From the NCBI RefSeq assembly GCF_900100315.1, contig NZ_FNFF01000005.1, positions 62,001 to 126,000 on the forward strand: 64,000 nt of DNA, read 5' to 3'. Numbering within the stretch: position 1 is the first letter of the stretch; every line of letters begins with the position of its first letter. This stretch comes from Streptomyces indicus. Its GTDB lineage: Bacteria; Actinomycetota; Actinomycetes; Streptomycetales; Streptomycetaceae. The position numbers were made by a program, and so were the translations under genes. Of this stretch, positions 51,091 through 60,816 are shown piece after piece. The notes under the pieces were generated by a model. The model ran no database searches, was not told the DNA's origin, and saw only the letters and a program-made list of their open reading frames with translations.

Positions 51091-53367
51091 ATGTCCGGCC
51101 CCGCACCGCACACTGCCGCCGTGCACCGGCCTGAGAGCGCTCCGCGTCCCGCCCCCGGCTCCCCCGACGTCGTGGTGATCGTCCTCGACGACCTCGGCTT
51201 CGCCCAACTGGGCTGCTACGGCTCCGACATGGACACCCCGCACATGGACGGGCTGGCGTCGGGCGGCCTGCGGTTCAACCGCTTCCACGTGACGGCGATG
51301 TGCTCCCCGACCCGCGCGAGCCTGCTCACCGGCCGCAACCACCACGCGATCGGCATGGGCTTCCTCGTCGACCTGCCGATCTCGTACCCCGGCTACACGG
51401 CCCGCCTGCCGAAATCGGCGGCCCCGCTCCCCCGCGTCCTGCGCGACGCCGGCTACTCCACGCTCGCCGTCGGCAAGTGGCACCTGACCCCGCGCTGGGA
51501 GCGTACGGCTTCGGGCCCCTTCGACCGCTGGCCGCTCGGCTACGGCTTCGAGCGGTTCTACGGGTTCCTCCAGGGCGACACGAACCACTGGGCGCCCCAC
51601 CTGGTCCGCGACAACCACTACACCGAGCCGCCCGCGGGGCCGGACGAGGGCTACCACCTGAGCGAGGACCTCGCCGACAGCGCGATCCGCATGATCCAGG
51701 ACCAGCACCAGGCCACCCCGGACAAGCCCTTCTTCCTGTACTTCCCGCTCGGCGCGATGCACGCGCCGCACCATGTGGCGCCCGAGTGGATCGAGCGCTA
51801 CCGCGGTCGCTTCGACCAGGGCTGGGAGCGCTGGCGCGAGGAGACCTTCGCCCGGCAGACGGCGTCCGGGGTCGTCCCGGCCGGGACCACCCTGTCCGAG
51901 CGTCCCCCATGGATCCCCGACTGGCGTGAACTCCCTTCCGACCAACGGCGGTTGTTCTCCCGGATGCAGGAGGTGTACGCGGGCTTCCTCACCCACACCG
52001 ACGCCCAGATCGGCCGGCTCCTGGCCTTCCTGGAACGGATCGGGCGCCTGGACAACACCCTCGTGCTGCTCCTGTCCGACAACGGGGCGAGCGCGGAGGG
52101 CGGGCAGCTCGGCACCCCGAACGAGCACCGGTTCACGGCACGCTCGGGCGACACCGTCGAGGCGAACCTGGCCGCGTACGAGGACTGGGGCGGGCCCGCC
52201 ACGTATCCGCACTACGCCTGGGGCTGGGCCTGGGCGGGCAATACGCCCCTGCGGCTGTGGAAGCGCTACACCTGGCTCGGCGGGACGCGTGCGCCGCTCA
52301 TCGCTCACTGGCCGCGGCGGATCCGCGAACAGGGCGCGCTGCGCGGCCAGTTCGCGCACGCCGTGGACCTGATGCCCACCATCCTCGACGCGTGCGGGGT
52401 CGGGCGCCCGGAGCAGGTCGACGGGGTGGCACAGGAGCCGTTCGACGGGCGCAGCCTGCTCGGCGTCCTCGACGACCCGCAGGCCCCTGCGCCGCGCGAC
52501 ACGCAGTACTTCGAGATGCTGGGCTCGCGCTCGCTCGTGCACGACGGCTGGAAGGCCACCACCGACCACGTCTCGCACGGGGTGGCCGACGAGGAGCGGC
52601 TGCTGCCCGGCAGCCGGGACTTCGCGGCCGACCGCTGGTCGCTGTTCCGCTTCCACGAGGACTTCGCGGAGGCCCACGATCTCGCGGACGAACACCCCGA
52701 TGTCGTGAAGGAGTTGGCGGCCCGCTGGGACGCGGAGGCGGCCGCCAACCAGGTGCTTCCCCTGGACGACCGGATGCAGGAACGGCTGAGCGCGATGATC
52801 GGCCCCGCCTGGCCGCTGCCCGACCGCGCGGTCTATCTGCCGGGCGGCTCGCCGGTGCACGACGAGGCGCTGCCCCTGTTGTTCGGCGGGTTCACGCTCA
52901 CCGCGGACGTGGAGGTGCCCGCGGAGGGCGCGGCCGGGGTGCTGTGTGCGCTCGGGGATCTGACCGGCGGGTTCGTGCTGTACGCCGACGCCGAGGGGCG
53001 GCTGGTCTTCGCCTGCTCGCGGGCCGGCGACCTGGACCGGGTGGTCGCCCCGCAGGCCCCCGCGCCCGGCCGGCGGTCGCTCGGGGTGCGCTTCGACGCG
53101 GACCCCGGCACGTACACGCTGCTCGTGGACGACAAGGACGTGGCGGGCTGCGCGCTCGGCGGCCCGTTCCCGTTCACGTTCCAGCACGGCGGTACGGGGC
53201 TGTGCATGGGCCGGGACCGGGGGCTGCCGGTCGAGCACGGGTACCGGCCGCCGTATCCCTGGACGGGAGTGCTGCACCAGGTGGTGATCGAGACGCCGCA
53301 CGGGCGCGCCGCGGCGGCCCGGCGGGCGCTCAAGGACGAGATCGAGGCCGCGATCCACGCGGACTGA
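51091..53367 (+). CDS. Large arylsulfatase (type I, formylglycine)
   Basis: A 758-residue sulfatase. The N-terminal metal site is [20 protein letters not shown] (about 27-46). [12 protein letters not shown] (Cys about 71) is converted to formylglycine. [21 protein letters not shown] (about 333-343) and [10 protein letters not shown] follow. The last 190 residues are a beta-rich concanavalin-like domain ([20 protein letters not shown]). There is no signal peptide, as in atsA/betC-type cytosolic members. The GTG at 51121 is an alternative start, with CACACT 6 nt upstream. It is divergent from rppA and read into the exporter downstream. Confidence 0.9.
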   Translation: MSGPAPHTAAVHRPESAPRPAPGSPDVVVIVLDDLGFAQLGCYGSDMDTPHMDGLASGGLRFNRFHVTAMCSPTRASLLTGRNHHAIGMGFLVDLPISYPGYTARLPKSAAPLPRVLRDAGYSTLAVGKWHLTPRWERTASGPFDRWPLGYGFERFYGFLQGDTNHWAPHLVRDNHYTEPPAGPDEGYHLSEDLADSAIRMIQDQHQATPDKPFFLYFPLGAMHAPHHVAPEWIERYRGRFDQGWERWREETFARQTASGVVPAGTTLSERPPWIPDWRELPSDQRRLFSRMQEVYAGFLTHTDAQIGRLLAFLERIGRLDNTLVLLLSDNGASAEGGQLGTPNEHRFTARSGDTVEANLAAYEDWGGPATYPHYAWGWAWAGNTPLRLWKRYTWLGGTRAPLIAHWPRRIREQGALRGQFAHAVDLMPTILDACGVGRPEQVDGVAQEPFDGRSLLGVLDDPQAPAPRDTQYFEMLGSRSLVHDGWKATTDHVSHGVADEERLLPGSRDFAADRWSLFRFHEDFAEAHDLADEHPDVVKELAARWDAEAAANQVLPLDDRMQERLSAMIGPAWPLPDRAVYLPGGSPVHDEALPLLFGGFTLTADVEVPAEGAAGVLCALGDLTGGFVLYADAEGRLVFACSRAGDLDRVVAPQAPAPGRRSLGVRFDADPGTYTLLVDDKDVAGCALGGPFPFTFQHGGTGLCMGRDRGLPVEHGYRPPYPWTGVLHQVVIETPHGRAAAARRALKDEIEAAIHAD

Positions 53368-53392
53368 GGGTCGCCTGTTCGGCCTACCGCGC

Positions 53393-55498
53393 ATGCACCC
53401 GCCTGCCGCCACGACGACAGTGACAGGTGTGACCGCAGCCACCGAAACCGCAGCCCCCGTCCCGGCGTCCGCACCCCCGGTGCTCGACAACCGGACGAAG
53501 AACATCGTCTTCGTCACGATCATGCTGGGCGTGCTGCTCGCCGCGCTCGACCAGACGATCGTCGGCACCGCGCTGCCCACGATCGTGGCGGACCTCGGCG
53601 GCGGGGCGCACATGTCGTGGGTGGTGACCGCGTATCTGCTCGCGGAGACCGTCTCGACCGTTCTGGTCGGCAAGTTCGGCGACCTGTTCGGCCGCAAGAT
53701 CGTCTTCCAGGTGTCGGCGATCGTCTTCATCCTCGGCTCGTTCCTGTGCGGCCTGGCCGGGAACATGCTGATGCTGGTGCTCTTCCGCGGCATCCAGGGC
53801 ATCGGCGCGGGCGGCCTGATGGTCACCGCGATGGCGCTGATCGCGGATGTCATCCCGCTGCGCGAGCGCGGCAAGTACCAGGGCGCGATCGGCGCGGTCT
53901 TCGGTGTCTCGACGGTCATCGGGCCGCTGCTCGGCGGTCTGTTCACGGACCACCTGTCGTGGCGCTGGGCGTTCTACGTGAACGTGCCGATCGCGATCGC
54001 GGTGTTGGTCGCCGCCGCACGCACGATCCCGAGCGTCCGCTCGGCCGCGAAACCGCTGATCGACTATCTCGGCATCGGCCTCGTCGCGACCGGCGCGAGC
54101 GCATTGATTCTGGCGACGAGCTGGGGCGGCAACGAGTACGCGTGGGGCTCGGGCGTCATCATCGGCCTGTTCGTGGGTGGTGCGCTGGCGCTCGCCGCGT
54201 TCGCGTTCGTGGAGACGCGGGCGGCCGAACCGATGCTGCCCATGCGGCTGTTCGGCAATCCGGTGTTCACGGTCTGCTCGGTCCTGAGCTTCATCGTGGG
54301 CTTCGCGATGCTCGGTGCGATGACCTTCCTGCCGATCTATCTCCAGTACGTGGACGGGGACTCGGCCACCGTCTCCGGTGTGCGCACCCTCCCCCTGGTC
54401 TTCGGTCTGCTGCTCGCGTCGATCTACAGCGGCAACGTGGTCAGCAAGTCCGGCAGGTACCGCGTCTTCCCCATCGCCGGCTCCGCGGTGATGACGCTCG
54501 GCCTGTTCCTGATGTCGCGGATGACGCCGAGCACCAGCGCCTGGCTGGAGTCGCTGTACATGTTCGTGCTGGGCGTCGGCATCGGTCTGTGCATGCAGGT
54601 GCTGACGATCGCGGTGCAGAACACCGTGGCGTACGCGGACCTGGGCACGGCCACTTCGGGTGTGACCTTCTTCCGTACGCTCGGCAGCGCCTTCGGCACG
54701 GCGGTGTTCGGCACGATCTACGCCAACACCCTGGAGCCGAACCTGAAGGAGGGCATCGCCGCGGCCGCGCGGCTCGGTGCCGATCCGGCGCAGGCGGGCG
54801 AGGCGGCGGGCAGTCCGCAGGGGCTGCACCGGCTGCCCGCCGACCAGGCCGCACCGATCATCGAGTCGTACGCGGACACCCTTCAGTCCGTGTTCCTGTG
54901 GACCGTGCCGGTCGCGGTCCTGAGCTTCGTGGTCGCCTTGTTCCTCAAGGAGGTCAAGCTGCGCGACACCGCGCGCTCCGCCTCCTCCGACATGGGTGAG
55001 GGCTTCTCCTCGCCGGCCGCCAACGCGGACTCCCAGCGGCTGCTCGAACTCGCCGTCGGCAAGGTCTTCCAGAAGAAGGGCCTGTCCGACGCCCGCCAGG
55101 TGGTGGCCGCCTCGGACACGCGGCTCGACATGGCAGGCGCCTGGGCCGTGATGCAGGTGGCGCTGATGACGCGGATGGTCGGGCACGCGAGCCTGGGCCT
55201 GATCGGCCGGGCCAAGAACGTGCCGCCCGAGGTGGTGCTCCCGGTGTTCGACCGCATGGTCGACGAGGGGTACGTGACCCGCGACGGCAGCCTTCTCTCC
55301 CTCACCGCGGCGGGCGAACGTGAGGCGGAGACCATCGGCAGGGCCTGGTCGGACTGGCTGGGCGACCAGGTCGAGGCGGACATCGGCCGCCCCGCGGGCC
55401 CCGAACTGCGCGCGGCCGTGGACACGATCGCGAAGCGGCTGCTCGCCGAGGACCTCCAGCACAGCCTGGCGGAGCGGCTGCCGTCGGGGGCGCGTTAG
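53393..55498 (+). CDS. DHA2-family drug exporter with a C-terminal winged-helix-like domain
   Basis: A 701-residue protein. The first 515 residues are a 14-span EmrB/QacA exporter ([60 protein letters not shown] motif C region). The last 175 residues are soluble and look like a MarR winged helix ([48 protein letters not shown]). Exporters with such tails occur in Streptomyces; whether the tail binds DNA or is only structural is unknown. It lies 25 bp after the sulfatase. The start is uncertain: ATG 53393 or GTG 53429. Confidence 0.9.
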   Translation: MHPPAATTTVTGVTAATETAAPVPASAPPVLDNRTKNIVFVTIMLGVLLAALDQTIVGTALPTIVADLGGGAHMSWVVTAYLLAETVSTVLVGKFGDLFGRKIVFQVSAIVFILGSFLCGLAGNMLMLVLFRGIQGIGAGGLMVTAMALIADVIPLRERGKYQGAIGAVFGVSTVIGPLLGGLFTDHLSWRWAFYVNVPIAIAVLVAAARTIPSVRSAAKPLIDYLGIGLVATGASALILATSWGGNEYAWGSGVIIGLFVGGALALAAFAFVETRAAEPMLPMRLFGNPVFTVCSVLSFIVGFAMLGAMTFLPIYLQYVDGDSATVSGVRTLPLVFGLLLASIYSGNVVSKSGRYRVFPIAGSAVMTLGLFLMSRMTPSTSAWLESLYMFVLGVGIGLCMQVLTIAVQNTVAYADLGTATSGVTFFRTLGSAFGTAVFGTIYANTLEPNLKEGIAAAARLGADPAQAGEAAGSPQGLHRLPADQAAPIIESYADTLQSVFLWTVPVAVLSFVVALFLKEVKLRDTARSASSDMGEGFSSPAANADSQRLLELAVGKVFQKKGLSDARQVVAASDTRLDMAGAWAVMQVALMTRMVGHASLGLIGRAKNVPPEVVLPVFDRMVDEGYVTRDGSLLSLTAAGEREAETIGRAWSDWLGDQVEADIGRPAGPELRAAVDTIAKRLLAEDLQHSLAERLPSGAR

Positions 55499-55529
55499 GC
55501 AGGCGCACTTGGCCGGGGGCCGCGACTCG

Positions 55530-56144
55530 TCATGTGCAGGGACCCGTGGCGCCTGAGCAGTCCGCCTCGGAATCCTCGGCGCCGGCATCCCTCTGGTGGC
55601 CCCGGCGGGCGTCACGGTCGAAGATGCCGAGGATCTCGCACGGGCCGCCCTCGGCGCCGATGGCGTGCGGCATCATGGTCGGGAATTCGGCGGCCTGGTT
55701 GGTCTCGATACGGATGCGCCGGCCGCCCAGCACGAGCACGGCGGTGCCGGACAGCACCACCAGCCACTCCCGGCCGGGGTGAGCGCGCATGCGCGCCGGA
55801 TTCTCGGGCGGAGGGCTCGTCATCCGCTGCCGCATGACCGTCATGCCGGGGTCCGCTTTGACGGGCCAGCGCATCGCACCGTGCTTGCCGTCGATCATCG
55901 GGCTGATGACGACATCGTCGGCGGCGTTCTCCACGAGCTGGTCCAAGGTGGTGTCCAGGGCGCGTGCGAGGGTGACGAGCTGGTCCAGGGCGAGGCGGCG
56001 CTGACCGTTCTCGATACGGCTCAGCGAGGACTGGCTGAGGTTGGCCCGGCCGGCCAGCTCCTCCAGGGACCACCCCTGTGCGACGCGCAGGGCACGGATC
56101 CGTTTGCGTACGAGGCTGTCGAGCTGACCATCTTCTTGCGTCAT
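55530..56144 (-). CDS. XRE-cupin transcriptional regulator
   Basis: A 204-residue regulator. Residues about 10-65 are an HTH_3 domain (RIRALRVAQGWSLEELAGRANLSQSSLSRIE, LDQLVTLARALDTTLDQLV). Residues about 95-175 are a cupin sensor (HPGREWLVVLSGTAVLVLGGRRIRIETNQAAEF, MMPHAIGAEGGPCEILGIF). TACGAT (complement of 56152-56157) ends 7 nt before the ATG at 56144, so a leaderless start there is favoured over the ATG at 56153 or further upstream. It is divergent from the DHA2 exporter gene it probably controls. Confidence 0.88.
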   Translation of the reverse strand: MTQEDGQLDSLVRKRIRALRVAQGWSLEELAGRANLSQSSLSRIENGQRRLALDQLVTLARALDTTLDQLVENAADDVVISPMIDGKHGAMRWPVKADPGMTVMRQRMTSPPPENPARMRAHPGREWLVVLSGTAVLVLGGRRIRIETNQAAEFPTMMPHAIGAEGGPCEILGIFDRDARRGHQRDAGAEDSEADCSGATGPCT

Positions 56145-56266
56145 AGGCAACATCGTATGCCCATGGTGCAACGCGGGCTTAGCGTCGAATCCGGATGACC
56201 CATCCCACCCACTCGCGACCGGCCCTGCCCCGGCGCTGAATCCGCATGCCCTTTCGGAAGGAACCC

Positions 56267-57868
56267 ATGAGTACCCACCAGCCTCCCCACCCGGCCGACA
56301 CAGGCGGTGCGCCGGATGCGCGTCAGCTGCGCGCGATCCTGATCACCGTCTCGATCGCTCTGATGGCCGTGATCGCCTCGGTGTCGGGGTTGAGCGTGGC
56401 CCAGACCCAGCTGGCCGTGGAGTTCGGCGTCTCGCAGAACACCGTCCTGTGGATGATCAACAGCTACACCCTCGCCCTGGCCGCGCTCCTGCTGCCGCTC
56501 GGCGCCATCGGCGACCGCGTGGGCCGCAAGCCCATGCTGATCGCGGGGCTGGTCGTGTTCGCCGCCGCCGGCGTCCTCGCGGGACTCGCCCCGTCGGCCG
56601 GGATCATGATCGCCGCCCGGGTGGCCGCCGGCGTCAGCGCCGCGATGATCATGCCGATCACGCTGGCCGTCATCACCTCCACCTTCCCCGAGGAGGAACG
56701 CGGCAAGGCGATCGGGGTGTGGACCGGTGTCGCCGGTGGCGGCGGCATCGTGGGCATGTTCCTGTCCGCCCTGCTGGTCGATGTGGCCGACTGGCGCTGG
56801 CTGTTCGTGCTGCCCGTGGTCCTGGGCGCCGTGGCGCTGGCGATGACCCTGAAGTCGGTGCCCAACTCCCGTGAACGCTCCGCCCATTCCTTCGACACCA
56901 TCGGCGCGCTGCTCTCCGTCATCGCCGTGACCGGACTCATCTTCGTCCTCCAGGAAGGCCCCGAGCGCGGCTGGACCGCTCCCATCACCCTGGTCGGTCT
57001 GGTCGTCGGCGCCGCCGCCACCCTCGCCTTCGTGGCCTGGGAGCTGCGCCGCCGGGATGCCTCGCTCCTTGACGTACGCCTGTTCCGCGAGCGCGGCCTG
57101 GCCGGCGGCTCGGTCACCTTGCTGGTGGTCTTCGGTGTCCAGGCCGGTATCGCCGTGGTCCTCTTCCCGTTCTTCCAAGCTGTGCTCGGCATGTCGGGGC
57201 TGCTGTCGACCGTGGCGCTGATGCCGATGGCCGTGATGATGATGGCGGGCTCGGGCCTGGCTCCCAAGGTGGCCGCCAGGATCGGTGCCCGCTCCACCAT
57301 GACGGCGGGCGTCGCCCTGTCGGCGCTCGGCCTGGCCCTGATGGCGCTGTTCGTGTCGGTGGAGGGCGGTTACCTGTCCATCCTGGCCGGGATGATCGTC
57401 ATGGGTGTCGGCATGGGGCTTTCGATGACGCCCTCCACCGAGGCCATCACGGGCTCCCTGCCCCGCGCCAAGCAGGGCGTAGCGTCCGCGCTCAACGACG
57501 TCACCCGCGAGTTCGGCACCGCCCTCGGCATCGCGATGCTCGGGGCGCTCCTGGCCAGTGGCTACCGCAGTGCCATCGACGGCAGGCTCGACGGCATCCC
57601 CGGCGGAGCCGCGGACACCGCGCGCGAGGGCATCGCCAACGCCATCGAGGTGGCGCCCACCACCGGAGGCCGTGCCCAGGATCTGGTGCACGCCGCGCGC
57701 CAGTCCTTCGTCGACGGCTGGCAGCAGTCCATGTGGGTGGGCGCCGCCGTCATGGCCGCCCTGCTCGTCTACGTCGCCCTGCGGGGCCCGAAGAACACCG
57801 CACCCCGGCGGCCCGAAGCCGAAGCAGCCGCCGAGACCGGCCTCGCGGACAACGTCGCCGCTCGCTGA
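56267..57868 (+). CDS. DHA2-family MFS drug exporter
   Basis: A 533-residue 14-span transporter. LSVAQTQLAVEFGVSQNTVLWMINSYTLALAALLLPLGAIGDRVGRK (about 42-88) holds motifs D1 and A. Motif C is within GLAPSAGIMIAARVAAGVSAAMIMPITLAV. ATG 56267 follows AAGGAA; the ATG at 56246 is less likely. It is divergent from an XRE-cupin regulator and ends before a strong hairpin. Substrate unknown. Confidence 0.92.
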   Translation: MSTHQPPHPADTGGAPDARQLRAILITVSIALMAVIASVSGLSVAQTQLAVEFGVSQNTVLWMINSYTLALAALLLPLGAIGDRVGRKPMLIAGLVVFAAAGVLAGLAPSAGIMIAARVAAGVSAAMIMPITLAVITSTFPEEERGKAIGVWTGVAGGGGIVGMFLSALLVDVADWRWLFVLPVVLGAVALAMTLKSVPNSRERSAHSFDTIGALLSVIAVTGLIFVLQEGPERGWTAPITLVGLVVGAAATLAFVAWELRRRDASLLDVRLFRERGLAGGSVTLLVVFGVQAGIAVVLFPFFQAVLGMSGLLSTVALMPMAVMMMAGSGLAPKVAARIGARSTMTAGVALSALGLALMALFVSVEGGYLSILAGMIVMGVGMGLSMTPSTEAITGSLPRAKQGVASALNDVTREFGTALGIAMLGALLASGYRSAIDGRLDGIPGGAADTAREGIANAIEVAPTTGGRAQDLVHAARQSFVDGWQQSMWVGAAVMAALLVYVALRGPKNTAPRRPEAEAAAETGLADNVAAR

Positions 57869-57930
57869 CGTTGCCGCGGAATCTGTGCGGGCGTACGGAT
57901 TACGACGTGACCCGTGAGGCGGCAGGCCGT

Positions 57931-57960
57931 CGGGTGCACCGCGACCTCGCGGTGCACCCG
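57931..57960. terminator. Perfect 14-bp inverted repeat between convergent genes
   Basis: CGGGTGCACCGCGA (57931-57944) and TCGCGGTGCACCCG (57947-57960) are exact complements with a 2-nt centre. It ends 1 bp before the stop codon of the leftward MarR-GNAT gene and probably works in both directions. Confidence 0.75.
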
Positions 57961-57961
57961 G

Positions 57962-58864
57962 CTAGGCCGTGGCGGCGCCGTCGTCCAGCCGTTTCTCGAA
58001 CCAATGGTGGGCGTAGTGCTCGTCGTTGAACGCCGGGACCTCCTCGTATCCGGCGGACCGGTAGAGCGCCATGGCTTCGCGCAGTGCGGAGTTGGTCTCC
58101 AGGCGCACGGTCCGCGCCCCGGAGCGCACGGCGTACCCCTCGAGTTCGGCGAGCAGCCGGCGGCCGAGCCCGAGGCCGCGCGCGGACTTCGCCACCCACA
58201 TGCGTTTGATGTACGGGGGCTCGTCCCCGTCGAGGTGGATGCCGCCGCAGCCGACGGGCTCGCCGTGCAGCCGCGCCACCACGAACACCCCGTGCGGCGG
58301 CCCGAGGACGCCCGCGTCGGGCACCGCGCTCAGGGCGGCGTCGAAGCCTCCCTCGAAGCGCTCGCCCAGCTCGGCGAAGTACGCCCGCAGACAGGCCGCG
58401 GAGTCCGGGTGGCCGGGATCGAGCTGCTCCACGCTCACCGTGCCCGCGGTCAGGAGCCGGTCCACCTCCTCCATGGCGGCGGTGAGCCGGGTGCGCTGCT
58501 TCTCGTTGAGCGAGGTGAGGATCAACTCGGCCAGTTCGTCGCTGCGTCGGTCCAGGACGGCGCGCTCCTTGCGCCCGGCCGCGGTCAGCCGGACGGTGCG
58601 GACCCGCCGGTCGTGCGTCTGGGGCTCCACCGTGACGAGGCCGTCGCGCTCCAGGGACCTCAGGAGCCGGCTCACGTAGCCGGAGTCGAGCCCGAGGCGG
58701 TCCCGCAGCCGCCGCACGTCCCGCCCTTCCTCCCCGATCTCCCACAGCAGCCGGGCCTCGCCGACGGGGCGGTCGGTGCCGAGGAAGTGATCGTGCAGCA
58801 CACCGATGCGCTCACCGACGGTGCGGTTGAAGCGCCGGACTCGGTCGATCGATTCGCGGTCCAT
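57962..58864 (-). CDS. MarR-GNAT fusion protein
   Basis: A 300-residue fusion. Residues 1-145 form a MarR winged helix (ARLLWEIGEEGRDVRRLRDRLGLDSGYVSRLLRSLERDGLVTV, then RRVRTVRLTAAGRKERAVL). Residues about 155-300 form a GNAT domain (VGCGGIHLDGDEPPYIKRMWVAKSARGLGLGRRLLAELEGYA). The ATG is inside a 32-bp perfect palindrome, its probable own operator. Such fusions are known in actinobacteria; the acetyl substrate may be a drug or the inducer. Confidence 0.92.
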   Translation of the reverse strand: MDRESIDRVRRFNRTVGERIGVLHDHFLGTDRPVGEARLLWEIGEEGRDVRRLRDRLGLDSGYVSRLLRSLERDGLVTVEPQTHDRRVRTVRLTAAGRKERAVLDRRSDELAELILTSLNEKQRTRLTAAMEEVDRLLTAGTVSVEQLDPGHPDSAACLRAYFAELGERFEGGFDAALSAVPDAGVLGPPHGVFVVARLHGEPVGCGGIHLDGDEPPYIKRMWVAKSARGLGLGRRLLAELEGYAVRSGARTVRLETNSALREAMALYRSAGYEEVPAFNDEHYAHHWFEKRLDDGAATA

Positions 58865-58890
58865 TCTCTGACTTTAGTCAGAGAATGGAC
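58859..58890. promoter_or_regulatory. 32-bp perfect palindrome over the MarR-GNAT start codon
   Basis: GTCCATTCTCTGACT (58859-58873), TT, AGTCAGAGAATGGAC (58876-58890): 15-bp arms without a mismatch. The core TGACTTTAGTCA is MarR-like. The arm includes the CAT of the ATG (58862-58864) and takes the place of a Shine-Dalgarno sequence. Confidence 0.85.
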
Positions 58891-58900
58891 CCGGGGGTAG

Positions 58901-58973
58901 GTCAACGGCGGAATCGGGCCAGGGGGCAGCGGCGGGATCGGGCCGCGTGCGGGTCAACGGCGGGATCGGGGCC
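58901..58973. repeat. Three copies of GTCAACGGCGGGATCGGGCC
   Basis: Copies at 58901-58920, 58926-58944 and 58953-58973, each with one to three changes. The last copy runs into the 3' end of the F420-type reductase gene (its stop is at 58954-58956), so the repeats look like expansion of that gene end. Confidence 0.75.
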
Positions 58974-59439
58974 GCAGCCGGACGAACGGCAGCTCGCGTC
59001 CGGCCGCGCGGTAGTCCTCCGCGGAGCCGTCCACGCGGAAGCCCATGAACGCCGCCAGCCTGCGGGCGGCGCGGGGGTGGCGGGCCGCATAGCCAGCCAT
59101 GACCGCGCCGCCTTCCTCGCGGCCGAGCGGTTCGGCCGTGACGGCCAGGCGGCGTGCGCCGACCTGGATGGTGACGTCGGGGTGCGCGAGGAGATTGCGG
59201 TACCACTGCGACTTCGGACCGAAGCCGGAGCACACGATGTACGAGCCGGTGGACCGCTCGTGCTCGACGACCTCGATCACCACCTGCCGGGGCTGTCCCG
59301 ACACACGGCCGGTGTGATGCAGCAGCAGGAGCCGGCTCGGCACGAGCCTGCCGAGTCCCATGCGGTACAAGCGGATCGGGGCACGGAAGAGGGCGCGGCG
59401 CAGTCCAGTCGGGGGCGCGGGACGGCGGGTGGGCTCCAT
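58954..59439 (-). CDS. DDN-family F420-dependent nitroreductase-type protein
   Basis: A 161-residue split beta-barrel protein. LLHHTGRVSGQPRQVVIEVVEH (about 39-60), YIVCSGFGPKSQWYRNLLAHPDVTIQVGARRL (about 67-98) and the C-terminal GREEGGAVMAGYAARHPRAARRLA match the deazaflavin-dependent nitroreductase family (Mycobacterium Ddn). The ATG is 12 bp after the P450 stop, so the two are co-transcribed. It may reduce the quinone-like product of that P450 with F420H2. Confidence 0.88.
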   Translation of the reverse strand: MEPTRRPAPPTGLRRALFRAPIRLYRMGLGRLVPSRLLLLHHTGRVSGQPRQVVIEVVEHERSTGSYIVCSGFGPKSQWYRNLLAHPDVTIQVGARRLAVTAEPLGREEGGAVMAGYAARHPRAARRLAAFMGFRVDGSAEDYRAAGRELPFVRLRPRSRR

Positions 59440-59451
59440 GACCGCGGGACT

Positions 59452-60666
59452 CTACGCCTGCCACGCGACCGGCAGGTTCCGCGGGCCGCGGATGAGGGCG
59501 TGGCGCCGCCAGGTGACCTCCTCCGGCGGTACGGCCAGGTGCAGTCCGGGGAGGCGGTCGAGGAGCGTGTTCATCAGGAGGTCGATCTGGAGGCGGGCAA
59601 GGAGTCCGCCGGTGCAGTAGTGCGTGCCGAAGCCGAAGGAGACATGCGGGTTGGGGCTGCGGTCGAAGTCGATCTCCTCGGGTGCGGAGAACACCTCGGG
59701 GTCGCGGTTGGCCGCGAGGTAGGAGGCGTAGACGGGTTCGCCCGCCCTGATGCGGTGGCCGCGCAGGTCGAGGTCCTCGGTGGCGATCCGCGCGAGGCCG
59801 ACGGCGCTGCGGTGCGGGATGTAGCGCAGGAGTTCGTCGAGGGCGCGCGGGCGCAGCGCGGGTTCGTCGACGAGGCGGGCGAGCAGGGCGGGGCGGGTCA
59901 TCAGGAGGTAGAGCATCTGGCCGGTGTTGTTGGTGACGGCCTCGCCGCCGATCTGCAGCGGACCGGCCACACCGGCCGCCTCCTCTGCGGTGAGTTCACC
60001 GCGCGCCACGGCCGCGCCGAGCAGCGAGAGGATGTCCTCGCCGGCGGAGTCCGTGCGCGCCCGGACGGCATCGGCCAGCCACGCGTACAACTGCTCCTTG
60101 ACCTGACCGGTGGTGCGCGGGTCGGCGGACGGGAACACGATCTGGTCGGTCCAGTCGGTGAGTTGGGCCCGGTCCCCCGGCGGTACGCCCATCGCCTCGC
60201 AGACCACGGCGACCGGGAACGGCGCGAGCACGCGCGCCACCAGGTCGGCCGGCGGCCCCTCGTCCAGGAGCGCGTCCACCAGACCGTCGAGCATGGGCTG
60301 CGCCTTGACGCGGACGCGCTCCACACCGGCGGCGGTGAACGCGGGCGCGACGATGCGGCGCAGCCGGTGGTGGTCGGCGCCGTCGGCGAAGGCGAGCGAG
60401 CCCGGCTTTGGCTTGAAGTGCGGGGCGAGCCGGGTGATCTGCCGTTCGGTCACCGCGCCCCGCACGAAACGGGAGTCGTTGGTGATCATCCGGACGTCCT
60501 CGTGCCGCGTGGCGAGCCAGGCCCAGCCCTCGCCGTGCGGCAGCCGGATCCGGTGCAGCGGCCCCGCGTCCATCAGCTCGCCCAGGACCGGGTCGAAGTC
60601 GAGGCCGGTGAGGTCCTGTGCGGGCCAGGTGCGCACCGGGGGTGCGGCGGGGGCGTCGTCGATCAT
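59452..60666 (-). CDS. Second CYP158-type cytochrome P450
   Basis: A 404-residue P450 closely similar to the rppA-linked one. Both share IRLPHGEGWAWL, ITRLAPHF-type, IGGEAVTNNTG with the I-helix Thr-to-Ala change, DELLRYIPHR, SYLAANRDPEVF and RSPNPHV. The heme motif is FGFGTHYCTGG (about 339-349). Streptomyces coelicolor has two CYP158 enzymes (A1 and A2) that couple flaviolin with different regiochemistry, but far apart. GGAG precedes the ATG. Its operon partner is a DDN-family reductase. Confidence 0.92.
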   Translation of the reverse strand: MIDDAPAAPPVRTWPAQDLTGLDFDPVLGELMDAGPLHRIRLPHGEGWAWLATRHEDVRMITNDSRFVRGAVTERQITRLAPHFKPKPGSLAFADGADHHRLRRIVAPAFTAAGVERVRVKAQPMLDGLVDALLDEGPPADLVARVLAPFPVAVVCEAMGVPPGDRAQLTDWTDQIVFPSADPRTTGQVKEQLYAWLADAVRARTDSAGEDILSLLGAAVARGELTAEEAAGVAGPLQIGGEAVTNNTGQMLYLLMTRPALLARLVDEPALRPRALDELLRYIPHRSAVGLARIATEDLDLRGHRIRAGEPVYASYLAANRDPEVFSAPEEIDFDRSPNPHVSFGFGTHYCTGGLLARLQIDLLMNTLLDRLPGLHLAVPPEEVTWRRHALIRGPRNLPVAWQA

Positions 60667-60781
60667 GCGAGGGCTCCGTCCGTTCGTCCGTGTCCCCTCA
60701 CGCTCCCGCGCACCACGGGCGGGGCTCGCGCTGGGTTACGCCGGATGAGCAGAGCGGCTCGGCCACCACCCATACATGCCG

Positions 60782-60810
60782 TTGCAGTTATATAACCCAC
60801 GGCGTATGTT
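60782..60810 (+). promoter_or_regulatory. ArsR promoter with internal palindrome, leaderless
   Basis: TTGCAG (60782-60787), 17 bp, TATGTT (60805-60810), ATG 6 nt later. The spacer contains GTTATATAAC (60787-60796), a perfect palindrome. A near-consensus promoter with operator between the boxes. Confidence 0.75.
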
Positions 60811-60816
60811 GGAGAT

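Noticed and set aside
51043..53946. 967-residue antisense frame opposite the sulfatase
   Set aside because: Same reasoning: the sulfatase has catalytic motifs in the forward frame, and the antisense frame shows no family and biased composition.
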